Source of the DNA: Saccopteryx bilineata
Lineage: Eukaryota > Chordata > Mammalia > Chiroptera > Emballonuridae
DNA length: 64,000 nt
Reading direction: 5' to 3'
NCBI RefSeq assembly: GCF_036850765.1
Contig: NC_089495.1
Location: 121,357,033 to 121,421,032 of the forward strand
Part shown: one piece after another, positions 45,035 to 57,830 of the stretch
Layout of the letters: every line of letters starts with the position of its first letter
How positions within the stretch are numbered: the first letter of the stretch is position 1
Translations under genes and position numbers: made by a program
The notes under the pieces: generated by a model
Database searches by the model: none
Seen by the model: only the letters and a program-made list of their open reading frames with translations
Told to the model about the DNA's origin: nothing

Positions 45035-45405
45035 AGTCTGACACTTTCTAAATTCATATGTCCCTTAGAATGTGACTTTTTGGAGATGGGGCCTTTCAAG
45101 AGGTAGTTAAGATTAAGGGAGGTCATTAGGGTGGGGCCTAATCCAATCTGACTGTTGTCTTTAGGGAAAGAGAGATTAGGACACCCAGACATCCGACACC
45201 CAGAAAGGAAGGACGATGTGAGGACACAGAGAGATGGCAGCCATTTATAAGGCAAGGAGAGAGGCATAAAAGACACCAACCCTAACCACCCCTTCATCTT
45301 GGATGTCTGTTCTCCAGAACTGTGAGGAAATCAATTTCTGTTTTCACACCCCCGAGTCTGGGGCGATGCTTTGCTGCGGCAGTCCTAGGGAACCCCTGTC
45401 CCCAG
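45035..45405 (+). mobile_element. MaLR LTR fragment
   Basis: 'tttttggagatggggcctttcaagaggtagttaag', 'gaggtcattagggtggggcctaatccaatctgactg' and 'ctccagaactgtgaggaaatcaatttctgtt' are canonical MaLR LTR text in the right order. Confidence 0.85.
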
Positions 45406-45409
45406 CTCC

Positions 45410-46140
45410 CACTGAGTCGCCAGTCCCCTGCCAGCCAGCAGGGCTGGGTTCCTTTCCTTCTTACTCCTGTGTTCCTTGCCATGTGACCTTTCCTCTTCTG
45501 GTTCTGGGAAGGTCTCACACCTGTCTTCTCTTGCCCCAACCTCAGGGCAAAGCTTACCCTTTTTTAGCAAAGTTCAAATCTTCCCCTTCTTCTCAAGCCT
45601 GGGTCCCTTAACATTCTCCTCACAGGCTGGTTCTGGCCCAGGTGCCAGCTGATTTAAGGGAGTACGTTGGGCTTCTTGGAACTCCTGTCATGACCTGGCC
45701 TCCCCAGGCCCTGGCCCAGACCCCAGTGTGCATGGAAATGGAGTGCGGGCTTGGGCCACCAGCCTCAAGCACCCGCACAGCCCTGCATGTGGCCCACGCC
45801 ACTGTCTGGAGGGCACCCACAGGGCAGAGGGAGGGCTGGGTACATGCTCTTTCCTGTTCACGGCTGAACTCAGAGAATCAAGGTTCCTGGTCTGACCTCC
45901 GGATGCCTAAGGTATTCTTGTGTGAGGACAACTCAGGATTGAAAATTCACTTAGCAAGAGGAGCCACATGACCCCTGCTCTATCACAGGTATGAAAAGAC
46001 AGATGTCTCAGGGACCCCCCAAGGTCCTGGTAGACTCCCATTCCGCCACCCAGCCTGAACTTTGCTTAAAGCTCAAAGTTACATAGTAACTACATATGCT
46101 TGTTTTAAAAGTTATTTATTTATGCTTACAGTGAAAAAAG
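45410..46140. other. upstream flank, unique
   Basis: C-rich unique sequence. The stretch at 45420-45640 may be an L2 remnant, but this is weak. Confidence 0.3.
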
Positions 46141-46144
46141 TTCT

Positions 46145-46514
46145 TTCCTTTTCTTCTTTTTTTTAATTTTAATAAGAGATACAGAGAGAAGGACAGATAG
46201 GGACAGACAGACAAGAAGGAGAGAAGTGAGAAGCATCAATTCTTTGTTGTAGCACCTCAGTTGTTCATTGATTGCTTTCTCATATGTGCCTTGATGGGGG
46301 GCTATAGCAGAGAGAGTGACCCCTTGCTCAAGCCTGCGACCTTGGGCTCAAGCCAGCAACCATGGGGTCATGTCTATGATTCCACACTCAAGCCAGCGAC
46401 CCCACACTCAAACTGGGGAGCTTGCGCTTAAGCTGGTGACCTTGGAGTTTTGAACCTGGGTGTCCTCTGTGTCCCAGTCCAATGCTCTATCCACTGCGCC
46501 ACCACCTGGTCAGG
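46145..46514 (-). repeat. SINE-A, reverse
   Basis: Reverse SINE-A with head 'gcgccaccacctggtcagg' at the right and an AT-rich tail at the left. Confidence 0.9.
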
Positions 46515-46819
46515 ATTATTCTTCTTTTTAAACAATCTCACGTGCAGTGGATTCGATTAATCATGCTCTTAGTTCTTAGCAAGCTACCATCATCAGTTAT
46601 CATCACATTATTTATTTATTCTCTTCTATCCCCTTTGCTAGCCCCTTCTCTCTCTCGGAGGCAGATATCAGGATGTGTGTATCATGTGTCAGTTGATTGT
46701 ATAAAGTCTTGCAGAAGCGTGCGTGTCCTGTTGCCTGGTACTCCTTGTGCAGGCCTCACTGGCTGTTCCCCATACTCAGCTCTGTCTGCAGGCCTCCACG
46801 GGGTCGTGCCCCAGAGCCC

Positions 46820-47215
46820 TCCACTGTGAGTGTTCCTCACATTTTGCCCATCTACTCCCCTGAATTCAAACCTACAGATTGCCTCCAACTTACTGCGTGA
46901 CAAACAACATAACTGAACATCCTCAAGCATGGTCCCCAGGCGATGGAATGAGCACATCTTAGAGCAGAATTGCTGGGTTCGGGGCAGGTGTGTGGGTAGA
47001 CTGACTGATCGAGAACGCCCAGCTGTTCTCTCTTCATGGACCTTCCCTGCATCCCCACCGCAGGGCCTTCTGCTCCTCTTCCTACATCCTCAGCACCCAC
47101 CGCTTGGCATGATCTAGGTACCTCCCTAATTTTTGCCAGCCTAATAGACATAAAACGGCCTGTCGATGCTGTTTTGTTTCTGCATTCCCACAATAAGCAA
47201 TGAGTTTGAGCATCC
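46820..47215 (-). mobile_element. ancient L1 fragment, reverse
   Basis: The end part 'taatttttgccagcctaatagacataaaacggc...gcattcccacaat' is the complement of the old L1 ORF2/3' UTR wording. It is strongly diverged. Confidence 0.65.
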
Positions 47216-47599
47216 TTATTCAGGCTCAGATGGAAGTGTCAATGCTGCAACAGTTATGAGAGCACAATTTTTTTGGGAGGAGATAATGTCTGTGAAAAAT
47301 AGGAGAGGAAAAAGCAGGGTTGCACGTGGAAGGCCTGCAGTTCACCATGCAGCTCTGAGGCCTGTAAAAAGAAACAGGGAGGAAGTGGAATGGGTCAGAC
47401 CATGAAGCAGACTGATAAGGCCACTGCCCTGTATTGGGGCACTCCAGAGCAAGGAACGCCTGTTAGAGAAGTGGGCAGAACCTAGTGCCCCCCACCCATG
47501 CCCATTCATTGCCTGGCATTTGGGCGTTTAGAGGGAAGGGGGAGCATGGAGACTGGAGGGGTCTGGCAGGCCATGCAAGGTGGTCTGGGGAGGGGAGGG

Positions 47600-48115
47600 C
47601 CTCTAGGACAGTAGTTGAGAGCTCAGCCTTTGCAGTTTGTTTTGTTAGCTCTGTTCCTTACCCTGGGCATGATACCTGATTGGTCTGAGGCTCAGTTTTC
47701 TCATCAGTTAAATGGGGATAATAATGCCTGAACAATGAGTGGCCCAGAGTGTGTGGTCTAATTACTGCCTATTCAATGAGAAGGAGGGAATAGCTTATGT
47801 TCAGCATGAAGTCAGAATTTGCAGGGCAAGTTCTCAGGAGCACAGGAAACCTGCTGTGAGGTCGCTGGCATTCCTGAGCTTGTGGAGAGGGAGGAGGATG
47901 GTGGCTGCCCAGGAAAGCTAGGTATTCATTCACTCACCCTCCCTGAAGCCCCAGAACAAGTTTCTATAGTTCCCATTCCCTGTCTCTTAAAGGGAATAAT
48001 ACATGCTTCAGAGTTGTATATGAATAAATGAGATCTGTAACGGTCTTTGGTGCAGTGTCTGGGACATAGTGAGTTCTCAGGAAGCGGCGGCCATTGTCAT
48101 CATTATGCAGCATTC
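47600..48115 (+). repeat. two MIR-like fragments around a gap
   Basis: 'ttagctctgttccttaccctgggcatgatacctg...ctcagttttctcatcagttaaatggggataataatg' is a clear MIR core. 'gcagtgtctgggacatagtgagttctcagg' at 48050-48085 is the matching 3' end. Confidence 0.8.
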
Positions 48116-49725
48116 CCTTCCTGAGAAGTCCTGAGCAGTGGAGGGTGGGTGGCTGGGAGTCAGAGATCAGAGCACAGGAAGTGGTTCAGGGAGTAGCTGG
48201 TGTTTTTCAAGGGCTATGAAAGGAGAGGAGAGAGACTACCTACTGGCTGCCCCATCTCCTTCCTCTGCCTGTCACCTCCCAAGCTTCACCTCCTGGGCTG
48301 CCTCTCCATGGCTTCCAACCCACACACCCAGACTTGACTATGAAGTTTCTCTGAGGGCATCTCTTATTTCCCAGCAGGCTCAGTGCCCGGCCTCACCTCT
48401 GGGCTCTCCATAGCCCTTGGGTACTCCTGGGAGAGTGAAGGGGAGAAGGAGGAAGGGCAGTGGGCCAGTTCCCCTGGGCCTTGGCAACTAAGCTCTCAGA
48501 GGGCAGGGCTGCCTTGTTCACACTGGTCCCCGGTGTCTGGCACATTGTCACATTTGTGTTGTGTAAGTCAGTCATTTCTTGCTCTGGCTTTGATGAGCAT
48601 CTTGTCCCCTCGAACTGTGGGAGGGGAAGCCCCTAACTTTCCCCAAGACAAAGCCAGATGGGTGGGGGCTCTGGATGGCACTTCCCACAAACACCACTGC
48701 CCCCAGCCTCTTCAGGTATGCCAGTCTTAGGGTCAGACTTTTCAAACCCACAATGGCACTCCTTCCTTCTTCACAATGCTCACAAGCGCTGACTCCTAAT
48801 CGGTGGAGTCCAAGTTTCTCCCGTGCGGGTCACTCTACCCTTGTCACCTCAGGGATAAAGATAAACCCCTAGGGTGGTCCAAGGAGGTGAAAGTGTAACA
48901 TTTTGTGGGGGAGAAATGAGTGGCCTGGCACTGCACAGACTATGACATACATAGTTAGCTCTTCATAACTGCTTCCTATGTGGCAGGGGCTCTCAGATGC
49001 TCTCTAACCAACACTCTGATGAGGGCAGAAGACATGGTGGCTTATTTCCCAAACCCTAGGACTCTCCCTGCAAGACCCAAGTGAGGAAGCACTCCGGGCT
49101 CCTTTCTGTGCCCAGTGGCCTGGCGTCACTGGGGGACACTAGGCTGACACACAGAAATGAACAGTGAGGTTGAGGTCCCATGGTCAGTGTGGCCAGCCTG
49201 GGAGGCCCAGGGAGGGCAGAGGGGATGTGCCTGAAGGCAGAGGAGGATGGCTGGTGAGGGAAGGTTCTAGAACACCTGCAAATGTGCGTACAGGGGGCAG
49301 GAGCCACAGACGAGATGCCCGAAGAGTGTAGGGTCCAGGCCTGGGTGAGTAGTGGACCAGCTCTCCCAACTCCAAGGTATTCCAGGACAGATCCGGGTAC
49401 TGGATCTTGAAGAACAGATGGATTTGGGAGGCTGGAGAGTCTAGAGAGGAGAAGAGAACAAGTCCTGCTGGAGGAGAGGGGAGAGATGGCTCCACCCAGG
49501 ACCAGAGCCTGTAGGGCAAAGCTCTGTTCACCCCCCTGACCAGAGGTGCCCTGCCAGGTGAGCGGTCAGTGCTGGAGCCTGTATGGTTTTCTCCCACCTG
49601 GCCTATGTATGCTCGCTAGTGGATGTCATCTGGGAGCAGCTGTGAGAGGCAGGCCCTGCCAAGCTATGATTTAGTACCTTCGCCAGCTAATCAGGGTAAA
49701 CACCAACCTGATATTTACAACATTA
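48116..49725. other. upstream flank, unique
   Basis: About 1.6 kb with no transposon that I recognise and no splice-bounded coding motif. Several medium frames are open on both strands, but none shows a family signature. Confidence 0.35.
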
Positions 49726-49984
49726 CCTTAGGCCAGTGGTTTTTTGGAGTTTAGATTTTTGGGGGACAGAGGTGTGGGGAATTGGCTGTAAGCTGACAGT
49801 CTGCCCAACCCCCCACCTCACTTGCCTGATGAGGTTGCAAAAGGCTGTTAAGCTGTGGTGCTGGATTGTTTACACTACCCCCCCCCCATGTTCCCCAAAA
49901 GACTGGAGGCAAGTTTCTTCTATCCTTTGTTTGGTGTAAAGTTAAGATGATATGTATGGTGGGGGCTTTGGATTGATGATTAAA

Positions 49985-50061
49985 CATAAGGAATTGTCTC
50001 TTGAAGCCTTTGGATTTCTATAAAAGAAAAATATGTGGCAATATCTAAAAAGCTTTGAACA
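49985..50061 (+). pseudogene. hAT transposase remnant, left part
   Basis: The last 60 bp before the insertion read W-I-S-I-K-E-K-Y-V-A-I-S-K-K in one frame, and then a one-base deletion. Upstream text is too decayed to read. Confidence 0.6.
50046..50061. repeat. left target-site duplication of the composite L1 unit
   Basis: taaaaagctttgaaca, identical to 60542-60557. The first-strand site TCT|AAAA fits the L1 endonuclease preference. Confidence 0.95.
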
Positions 50062-50200
50062 GTGCGAGAGAGAGACAAGATGGCGTTGGAGTAGGCGGAC
50101 ATACCAACATCTACCTCCCAGAACCAAAGTGGAATACAAACTAATTTTAAGAACTATCATCTGGAAAAACCAACTTTGGACTAAACTAAGAGGACTCTTC
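50062..50200 (+). promoter_or_regulatory. L1 5' UTR start with a YY1-type site
   Basis: CAAGATGGCG at 50076-50085, 15 bp into the element, matches the YY1 site that positions transcription start in mammalian L1s. It supports a full-length 5' end. Confidence 0.7.
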
Positions 50201-51404
50201 AACCAAGGAACACTGAAGAAGCCACACCGAGACTGGTAGGAAAAGCAGAAACGCGGAGAGGGCTGCCCAGCTCCCTGGAGCGAACAGCAGCCGGGAGAGA
50301 CTCGCGTGGTGGGAAGTGAGTTTAGCAAAGGAGGAAGGGTCCTGAGCCCCAGGAAAAAAGCCCCAGCCTGCAGCCCCAGAACCCAGAAGAGGTGTAAGGA
50401 CAATATTTAGCTGGAAACAAGTCAGGATACTGTTTGTGAGAGAGTCTGATTTCTCAGACCCAGGATCCTTCTTAAAGGGACCGCGCAGAACATCTCTCTC
50501 ACAACCACTCACCCAGGGCTCCTGGGGACGGGGAGAGAGGAGAGGACCAGAGTAACAGGAAGAGAGTATAATCTAGGAGGCACAGGGAGAAACATTTTGG
50601 GAGATAGCCACCCTAACCCCTGGGACGAGTCACTCCCCAAAGCTGAAGTGAATATTTCCCCTGGAAACAGCAATACCAGCAAAGGGAAGCAGGAGAGCAG
50701 CCAAACAAGCTCCCCCGCGGCATTCAGAGCAGAGTCGCATAGAAGGAGGGAGATTTTGGGTCTACAATAGTGAGTCTTAGGGTCCGAGCTGCAACGGCCC
50801 CACCCATGCAGCTGAGGGCTCGCCTGAGGGCGGGCAGCAGCGGGAGACAAAAGCACGGTTCTGCTGGCAGGGGCGGAAGCCAGCTGGCCACCACTGGGCT
50901 CAGGTGTGAGCTCAATCTTGCCTGGCTGGGGGAAGGGGGTGTGCAAAAGCGGTCAAACTCAGCTGCCGGCAGCCTGTAATTCAGCCTGCAGGAGAAGGGC
51001 AGGAACCCCAGAAAGGGTGGAGACCAGCCCCTGAGCAAGGGCAGAGGACCACAGCCTTGCCCAGCCCGTGCAACCCAGACTTGTGGTCTGATTTGGTAGC
51101 CGGCTCCTCCCGCGGGGGTGGAGCCAAAAAGCCCAGAAGAGGCGGAATTCTGCTACTGAGCTGAGCTTGGGCACGCATTCCTGCCCGGTGGTAGAGCCAA
51201 GGCTAGCAGCCGTTCCTTGAGCAGGCTCCTCCTGCAAGGGCAGGGTGAAAGCCGGGAAATAGGCAGAGACCCACAGCTGAGCAAAGGTGCTCGCCAGTGC
51301 CCTCAGGACCAAGCATAATGTCACACACAGGGGCGGGGCAAAGGCCAAGGCCACCAATGCTTGTGCACCCGGCGCGTGATCACAGCCACTCCCGTGAAGA
51401 GAAA

Positions 51405-52228
51405 ATGCGAAGGCAGAGAAATACAACAAAATAAACCAAGAGAAATCCCCAGAAAAGGACCTAAGTGAATCAGATATAACCAAATTACCAGATGCAGAGT
51501 TTAAAATAACAATTGTTAGGATGCTCAAAGATATGAGAACAACCATAGATAGCCATTACGAAAAACTAAATAAAGAGATAACAAATATAAAAAAATACAT
51601 TGAAATAATAAAAAAGAATCAGTCAGAATTGACAAATACAATATCTGAAATAAAGAATACAATGGAAGGAATTAAAAGCAGGATGGATGAAGCAGAGAAT
51701 CGAATCAGCGAGTTAGAAGACACGATAAATAAAGGCACGGAAGCAGAGCAGAAAAAAGAAAAGAGACTCAAAGAGTCTGAGGAAACTCTAAGAGAGCTCT
51801 GTAACAACATGAAGAGAAATAACATCCGCATCATAGGGGTTCCTGAAGAAGAAGAGAAAGAACAAGGGATAGAGACTTTGTTCAAACAAATCATAGCGGA
51901 AAACTTCCCCCAATTAAGGCAGGAAAACATGTCACATGTACAGGAAGCACAGAGAACTCCATTAAGGAGAAACCCAAAGAAACCAACACCAAGACACATC
52001 ATAATTAAAATACCAAAGCTAAATGATAAAGAGAAAATATTAAAAGCTGCCAGGGAAAAAAAGACTATCACCTACAAAGGAGCTCCCATAAGGATGACTT
52101 CTGACTTCTCAACAGAAACACTTGAGGCCAGAAGGGAATGGCAAGAAATATTCAAAGTAATGCAGAACAAGAACCTACAACCAAGACTACTTTATCCAGC
52201 AAGGCTATCATTTAAAATTGAAGGATAA
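51405..52228 (+). pseudogene. L1 ORF1 (RNA-binding protein), shifted near its start
   Basis: ORF1p coats L1 RNA as a trimer. An ATG at 51405 starts M-R-R-Q-R-N, the expected N-terminus, but reaches a stop ten codons in. The rest is open in another frame from before 51432 to the stop at 52226-52228. That frame shows a charged coiled-coil (about 51521-51780), an RRM-like part ('NNIRIIGVPEE') and the C-terminal domain ('PTPRHIIIKI', 'EARREWQEIFKVM'). A small indel near 51432 and a premature stop some 30 codons short of the usual end inactivate it. Confidence 0.92.
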
Positions 52229-54714
52229 ATAAAAAGCTTTACAGATAAAAAAAACCCCTCAAGGAATTCACTGCAACCAAACCAAGGCCGCAAGAAATGC
52301 TAAGGGACCTGTTGTAAACAGATCAAAGGAAAATAAGAATATAGCAAAAGAGGAATACAGTTTTAAAGAAAAAAAATGGCAATAAACAATTACATATCAG
52401 TAATAACCTTAAATGTTAATGGATTAAATGATCCGATCAAGAGACATAGGGTAGCTGCGTGGATAAGAAAACAGGACCCATACATATGCTGTCTACAAGA
52501 CACACACCTTAAATCAAAAGATGCACACAGACTGAAGATAAAAGGATGGAAAAAAATATTTCATGCAAATGGAAATGAAAAAAAAAGCTAGGGTAGCAAT
52601 ACTTATATCAGACAAAATGGACTTTAAAACCAAGACCATAGTTAGAGATAAAGAAGGTCACTACATAATGATAAAGGGAGAAATCCAAAAGGAAGATATA
52701 ACCATTATAAATATCTACGCACCTAATATAGGAGCACCTAAATATATAAAGCAAACTTTGATGGACTTAAAGGGAGAGATCAACAGCAATACTATAATAG
52801 TAGGGGATTTCAATACTCCATTAACATCATTAGATAGATCCTCAAGAAAGAAAATTAACAAAAAAACAGCAGACTTAAAGGACATATTAGATCAACTCGA
52901 TTTAATAGATATCTACAGAACCTTTCACCCTAAAGCAGCAGAATATACATTCTTTTCAAGTGCTCATGGTACATTCTCTAGAATAGACCACATGTTAGGG
53001 CACAAAAGCAGTCTCAACAAATTTAAGAAGATTGAAATCATATAGAGCACTTTCTCTGATCACAATGGCATGAAATTAGAAATCAACCACAACAAAAAAA
53101 TTGAAAAACATTTAAACACTTGGAAACTAAATAGCATGTTATTAAATAACAAATGGGTTAACACTGAGATCAAAGAATAAATAAAAAAATTCCTAGAAAC
53201 AAACAATAATGAGCATACATCAACTCAAAATTTATGGGACACAGCAAAAGCAATCCTGAGAGGAAAGTTTATAGCATTACAGGCATACCTCAAGAAGCTA
53301 GAAAAAGCTCAAATAAACAACTTAACCCTGCACCTAAAAGAACTAGAAAAAAAACAGCAAGTAAATCTCAGAGCTAGTAGAAGGAAGGAAATAATAAAGA
53401 TCAGAGCAGAAATAAATGACAATAAAGGCTAAAGAAACAATACAGAGGATCAATGAAACCAGGAGTTGGTTCTTTGAAAAGGTAAACAAGATCGAGGAAC
53501 CTTTAATGAGACTCACCAAGAAAAAAAGAGAGAGGACTCAAATAAATAAAATTAGAAACGAGAGTGGAGAAGTAACAACTGACACAACAGAAATACAAAA
53601 TATTGTAAGAAAATACTATGAAGAACTGTACGCCAAAAAACTAGACAACCTAAATGAAATGGACAAATTCCTTGAATCATATAATCTTCCAAAAGTCAAT
53701 CTGGAAGAATCAGAAAACCTAAACAGACCAATTACAACAAATGATATTGAAACAGCTATAAAAAAAGTCCCAAAAAAGAAAAGTCCTGGGCCTGATGGCT
53801 TCATAAGTGAATTTTACCAAATATTCAAAGAAGAACTAACTCCTATACTTCTTAAGCTATTTCAAAAAATTCAAGAGGAAGGAAGACTTCCAAGCTCCTT
53901 TTATGAGGTGAGCATAATTCTGATTCCAAAACCAGGCAAAGATAACACAAAGAAAGAAAACTATAGGCCAATATCCCTGATGAATTTAGATGCTAAAATC
54001 CTCAACAAAATATTAGCAAACCGAATCCAGCAATATATGGAAAAAATCATACACCATGATCAAGTGGGATTTATTCTTGGGAGGCAAGGCTGGTACAATA
54101 TTTGCAAATCAATCAATGTGATTCATCACATAAACAAAAGTAAGGAGAAAAACCACATGATCATTTCAATAGATGCAGAAAAAGCATTTGATAAAAATCC
54201 AGCACCCATTCATGATCAAAACTCAGCAAAGTGGGAATACAGGGTACATACCTCAACATGATAAAGGCCATCTATGACAAACCCACAGCCAACATCATAC
54301 TCAATGGACAAAAATTAAAAACAATACCCTTAAGATCAGGAACAAGGCAGGGGTGCCCCCTTTCACCACTCTTATTCAACATAGTTCTGGAAGTCCTAGC
54401 CACAGCAATCAGACAAGAAAAAGAAATAAAAGGCATCCGAATTGGAAAAGAAGAAGTAAAACTATTATTATTTGCAGATGATATGATATTGTATATAGAA
54501 AACCCTAAAGTCTCAGTAAAAAAACTACTAAAATCAATACTCAGAAATCAGAGGCATTTTTATACACTAATAATGAACTGTTAGAAAGAGAAATCAAGGA
54601 ATCAATCCCCTTTACCATTGCAACCAAAAAAATAAAGTACCTAGGAATAAATCTAACCAAAGAGATTAAAGACTTGTACGCAGAAAATTATAAAACATTG
54701 ATAAAAGAAATCAG

Positions 54715-55095
54715 GGTGGCCCTGGCCGGTTGGCTCAGTGGTAGAGCGTTGGCCTGGCGTGCGGGGAGACCCGGATTCGATTCCCGGCCAGGGCACATAA
54801 GAGAAGCGCCCATTTGCTTCTCCACCCCCACCACCCTCCTTCCTCTCTGTCTCTCTCTTCCCCTCCCGCAGCAAAGGCTCCATTGGAGCAGAGATGGCCC
54901 GGGCGTGGGGATGGCTCCTTGGCCTCTGTCCCAGGCGCTAGAGTGGCTCTGGTCCCGGCGGAGCAACGCCCCGGAGGGGCAGAGCATCGCCCCTGGTGGG
55001 CGTGCCGGGTGGATCCCGGTCGGGTGCATGCGGGAGTCTGTCTGACTGTCTCTCCCGGTTTCCAGCTTCAGAAAAATACAAAAAAAAAAAAAAAA
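54715..55095 (+). repeat. SINE-C in L1 ORF2
   Basis: Complete Ves-like SINE with the duplication aaaagaaatcag at 54703-54714 and 55096-55107, splitting the RT-to-C-terminal region. Confidence 0.96.
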
Positions 55096-56026
55096 AAAAG
55101 AAATCAGAGAAGATACGAATAAGTGGAGGCATCATTAAAATGTCTATATTACCTAAAGCAATTTATAAATTCAATGCAATACCGATTAAAATACCAATGA
55201 CATACTTCAAAGATATAGAACACATATTCCAAAAATTTATATGGAACCAAAAGAGAACACGAATTGCCTCAGCAATCTTGAAAAGGAAGAATAAAGCAGG
55301 AGGGATCACACTTCCGGATATCAAGTTATATTATAAGGCCATTGTACTCAAAACAGCATGGTACTGGCATAAGAACAGGCACATAGATCAATGGAACAGA
55401 ACAGAGAACCCAGAAATAAACCCACAGTTCTATGGACAACTGATATTTGACAAAGGAGGTAAGGAAATACAATGGAGTAAAGATAGCCTCTTCAACAAAT
55501 GGTGTTGGGAAAATTGGACAGCTACCTGCAAAAAAATGAAACTAGACCACCAACTTACACCACTCACAAAAATAAACTCAAAATGGATAAAAGATTTAAA
55601 TGTAAGCCGTGAAACCATAAGCATCTTAGAAGAAAACATAGGCAGTAAGCTTTCTGACATTTCTCACAGCAATATATTTGCCGATTTGTCTCCACAGGCA
55701 AGTGAAATAAAAGACAGGATAAACAAATGGGACTTTATCAAACTAAAAAGCTTCTGCACAGCTAAAGACAATAAGAACAGAATAAAAAGACAAACTACAC
55801 AATGGGAGAATATATTTGACATTGCATCTGATAAGGGGTTAATAACCAAAATTTATAAAGAACTTGTAAAACTTAATACCAGGAAGATAAACAATCCAAT
55901 CCAAAAATAGGCAAAAGAAATGAATAGACACTTCTCCAAAGAGGACACACAGATGACCAATAGGCATATGAAAAAATGCTCAACCTCACTAATCATTAGA
56001 GAAATGCAAATTAAAACCACAATGAG

Positions 56027-56379
56027 CCTGACCAGGTGGTGGCGCAGTGGATAGAGCGTTGGACTGGGATGTGGAAGACCCAGGTTCGAGACCCCGAGGT
56101 CACCAGCTTGAGTGAGGGCTCATCTGGTTTGAGCAAAAGAAAAAAAAGCTCACCAGCTTGAGCCCAAGGTTGCTGGCTCAAGCAAGGGGTTACTCGGTCT
56201 GCTGAAGGCCCGCAGTCAAGGCACATATGAGAAAGCAATCAATGAACAACTAAGGTGTTGCAACACGCAATGAAAAACTAATGATTGATGTTTCTCATCT
56301 CTCCATCCCTGTCTATCCCTCTCTGACACTCTCTCTCTCTGTCTCTGTGTAAAAAAAACAAAACAAAACAAAACAAAAC
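56027..56379 (+). repeat. SINE-A in L1 ORF2
   Basis: SINE-A carrying the duplication 'acaatgag' and a (CAAAA)n tail. It interrupts the segment reading into the Cys-rich C-terminus. Confidence 0.94.
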
Positions 56380-56724
56380 ACAATGAGATATCACCTCACA
56401 CCAGTCAGAATGGCGCTCATCAATAAAATGACACAGAATAAGTGCTGGCGAGGATGTGGGGAAAAGGGAACCCTCCTGCACTGCTGGTGGGAATGCAGAC
56501 TGGTGCAGCCACTGTGGAAAACAGTATGGAGATTCCTCAAGAAATTAAAAATGGAACTGCCTTTTGACCCAGCTATCCCACTGTTAGGAATATAACCCAA
56601 GATCACCATAGCAGTGTTTGAAAAGAAATGCACCCCCATGTTTATGGCAGCATTGTTCACAATAGCAAAGATCTGGAAACAGCCCAAGTGTCCATCAGAG
56701 GATGAGTGGATTAAAAAGCTTTGG

Positions 56725-56913
56725 GCCTGACCTGTGGTGGCACAGTGGATAAAGCGTCGACCTGGAAATGCTGAGGTTGCCGGTTCGAAACCCTGGGCTT
56801 GCCTGGTCAAGGCACATATGGGAGTTGATGCTTCCAGCTCCTCCCCCCTTCTCTCTCTCTCTCTCCTCTCTCTCTCTCCTCTCTAAAATGAATAAATAAA
56901 ATAAAATAAAAAT
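56725..56913 (+). repeat. SINE-B in L1 ORF2
   Basis: SINE-B with the 14-bp duplication ttaaaaagctttgg at 56711-56724 and 56914-56927. Its target shares AAAAAGCTTTG with the target of the host L1, by chance or through site preference. Confidence 0.95.
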
Positions 56914-57469
56914 TTAAAAAGCTTTGGTATATATATACTATGGAATACTACTCAGCCATAAGAAATGATGACATAGGATCTTTTACAACAACATGGATGG
57001 GCCTTGATAATATTATACTGAGCGAAAGAAGTAAATCAGAAAAAACTAAGAACTATATGATTCCATACATAGGTGGGACATAAAGATGAGAATCAGAGAC
57101 ATGGACAACAGTGTTGGGGTTACAGGGTGGGGGGAGGAGAGGAAGGGGGATGGGGAGGGGAGGGGCACAAAGATCATGGCTTTTTAGCATTTGCCATATT
57201 CCCCCTTTAATCTATAGACAGACAGCAAATATTTACTTATGATGTTTTCACTATAAAGACTGCTGTCTTATGGACAAATGCTGATGAACTATTTCAGCAG
57301 TTCCTCCCTCTTCAAAGACTTATATGTCAACATAGAGCTCCATGTTTCATAGGACATACTCAAGCTCACTCCATGCTCTCTGGAGCTTTAACACAAGGGA
57401 ATGCTCCCCCCCCCTTTTTTTTTACTCTTTTCTTTTCTTTTTGTTGTATTTTTTCTTTTATTTATTTAT

Positions 57470-57830
57470 TTTTTGAATTTTGCTGAAGTTGGAAATGGGG
57501 AGGCAGTCAGACAGACTCCCATATGCGCCTGACCGGGATCCACCTGGCATGCCTACCAGGGGGGAATGCTCTGCCCATCTGGGGTGTTGCTTGGTTGCAA
57601 CCAGAGCCATTCTAGCGACTGAGGCAGAGGCCATGGGGCCATCCTTAGTGCCCGGGGTGGCTTTGCTCGGTGGAGCCTTGGCTGCGGGAGGGGAGGAGAG
57701 ACAAAGAGGAGGGAGAGGGGGAGGGGTGGAGAAGTAGATGGGCGCTTCTTCTGTGTGCTCTGGCCGGGAATCGAACCCGGGAATCCTGCACACCAGGTCA
57801 ATGCTCTACCACTGAGCCAACTGGCCAGGG
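57470..57830 (-). repeat. SINE-C (Ves-like), reverse, in ERV pol
   Basis: The reverse head 'gccaactggccagggc' is at the right. The flanks 'gggaatgctc' at the left and 'aggaatgccc' at the right are the likely duplication. Confidence 0.92.

Larger units (their letters stand above)
52376..57045 (+). pseudogene. L1 ORF2 (endonuclease and reverse transcriptase), broken
   Basis: ORF2p nicks target DNA and reverse-transcribes L1 RNA there. The start at 52376 (M-A-I-N-N-Y) leads into the endonuclease domain, with 'LNVNGLNDP', a frameshift at about 52580, 'NIYAPN', 'VGDFNTPL' and 'RIDHMLG', then a stop at 53043 just before 'SDHNG'. The linker and RT domain (53416-54580) include 'SPGPDGF', 'YRPISLMN', '[12 protein letters not shown]' and the catalytic 'FADD' at about 54473. 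Two shifts near 54195-54235 and a stop at 54582 follow. After the SINE at 54715-55095 the C-terminal part is open to 55910, then continues to the Cys-rich region (56430-56590), split by a SINE. At least six disabling lesions are visible. Confidence 0.93.
50062..57190 (+). mobile_element. L1 element with full 5' end, ORF1, ORF2 and 3' end
   Basis: It begins right after the target duplication with GTGCGAGAGAGAGACAAGATGG, a normal L1 5' terminus. A GC-rich 5' UTR (50062-51404) follows, then ORF1, a 145-bp spacer, ORF2 and a G-rich 3' UTR (about 57060-57180) that stops without a poly-A. SINEs have since inserted at 54715, 56027 and 56725. The coding frames carry several shifts and stops, so the copy is inactive. 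Confidence 0.95.

Noticed and set aside
50959..51546. 195-codon minus-strand frame in the L1 5' UTR
   Set aside because: Antisense to the GC-rich L1 5' UTR with no similarity I recognise. The known primate antisense L1 ORF is a different, much shorter frame, and nothing here supports homology.
52376..55910. Active L1 coding for a working ORF2 protein
   Set aside because: At least six frameshifts or stops plus SINE insertions are seen, and ORF1 is shifted near its start.
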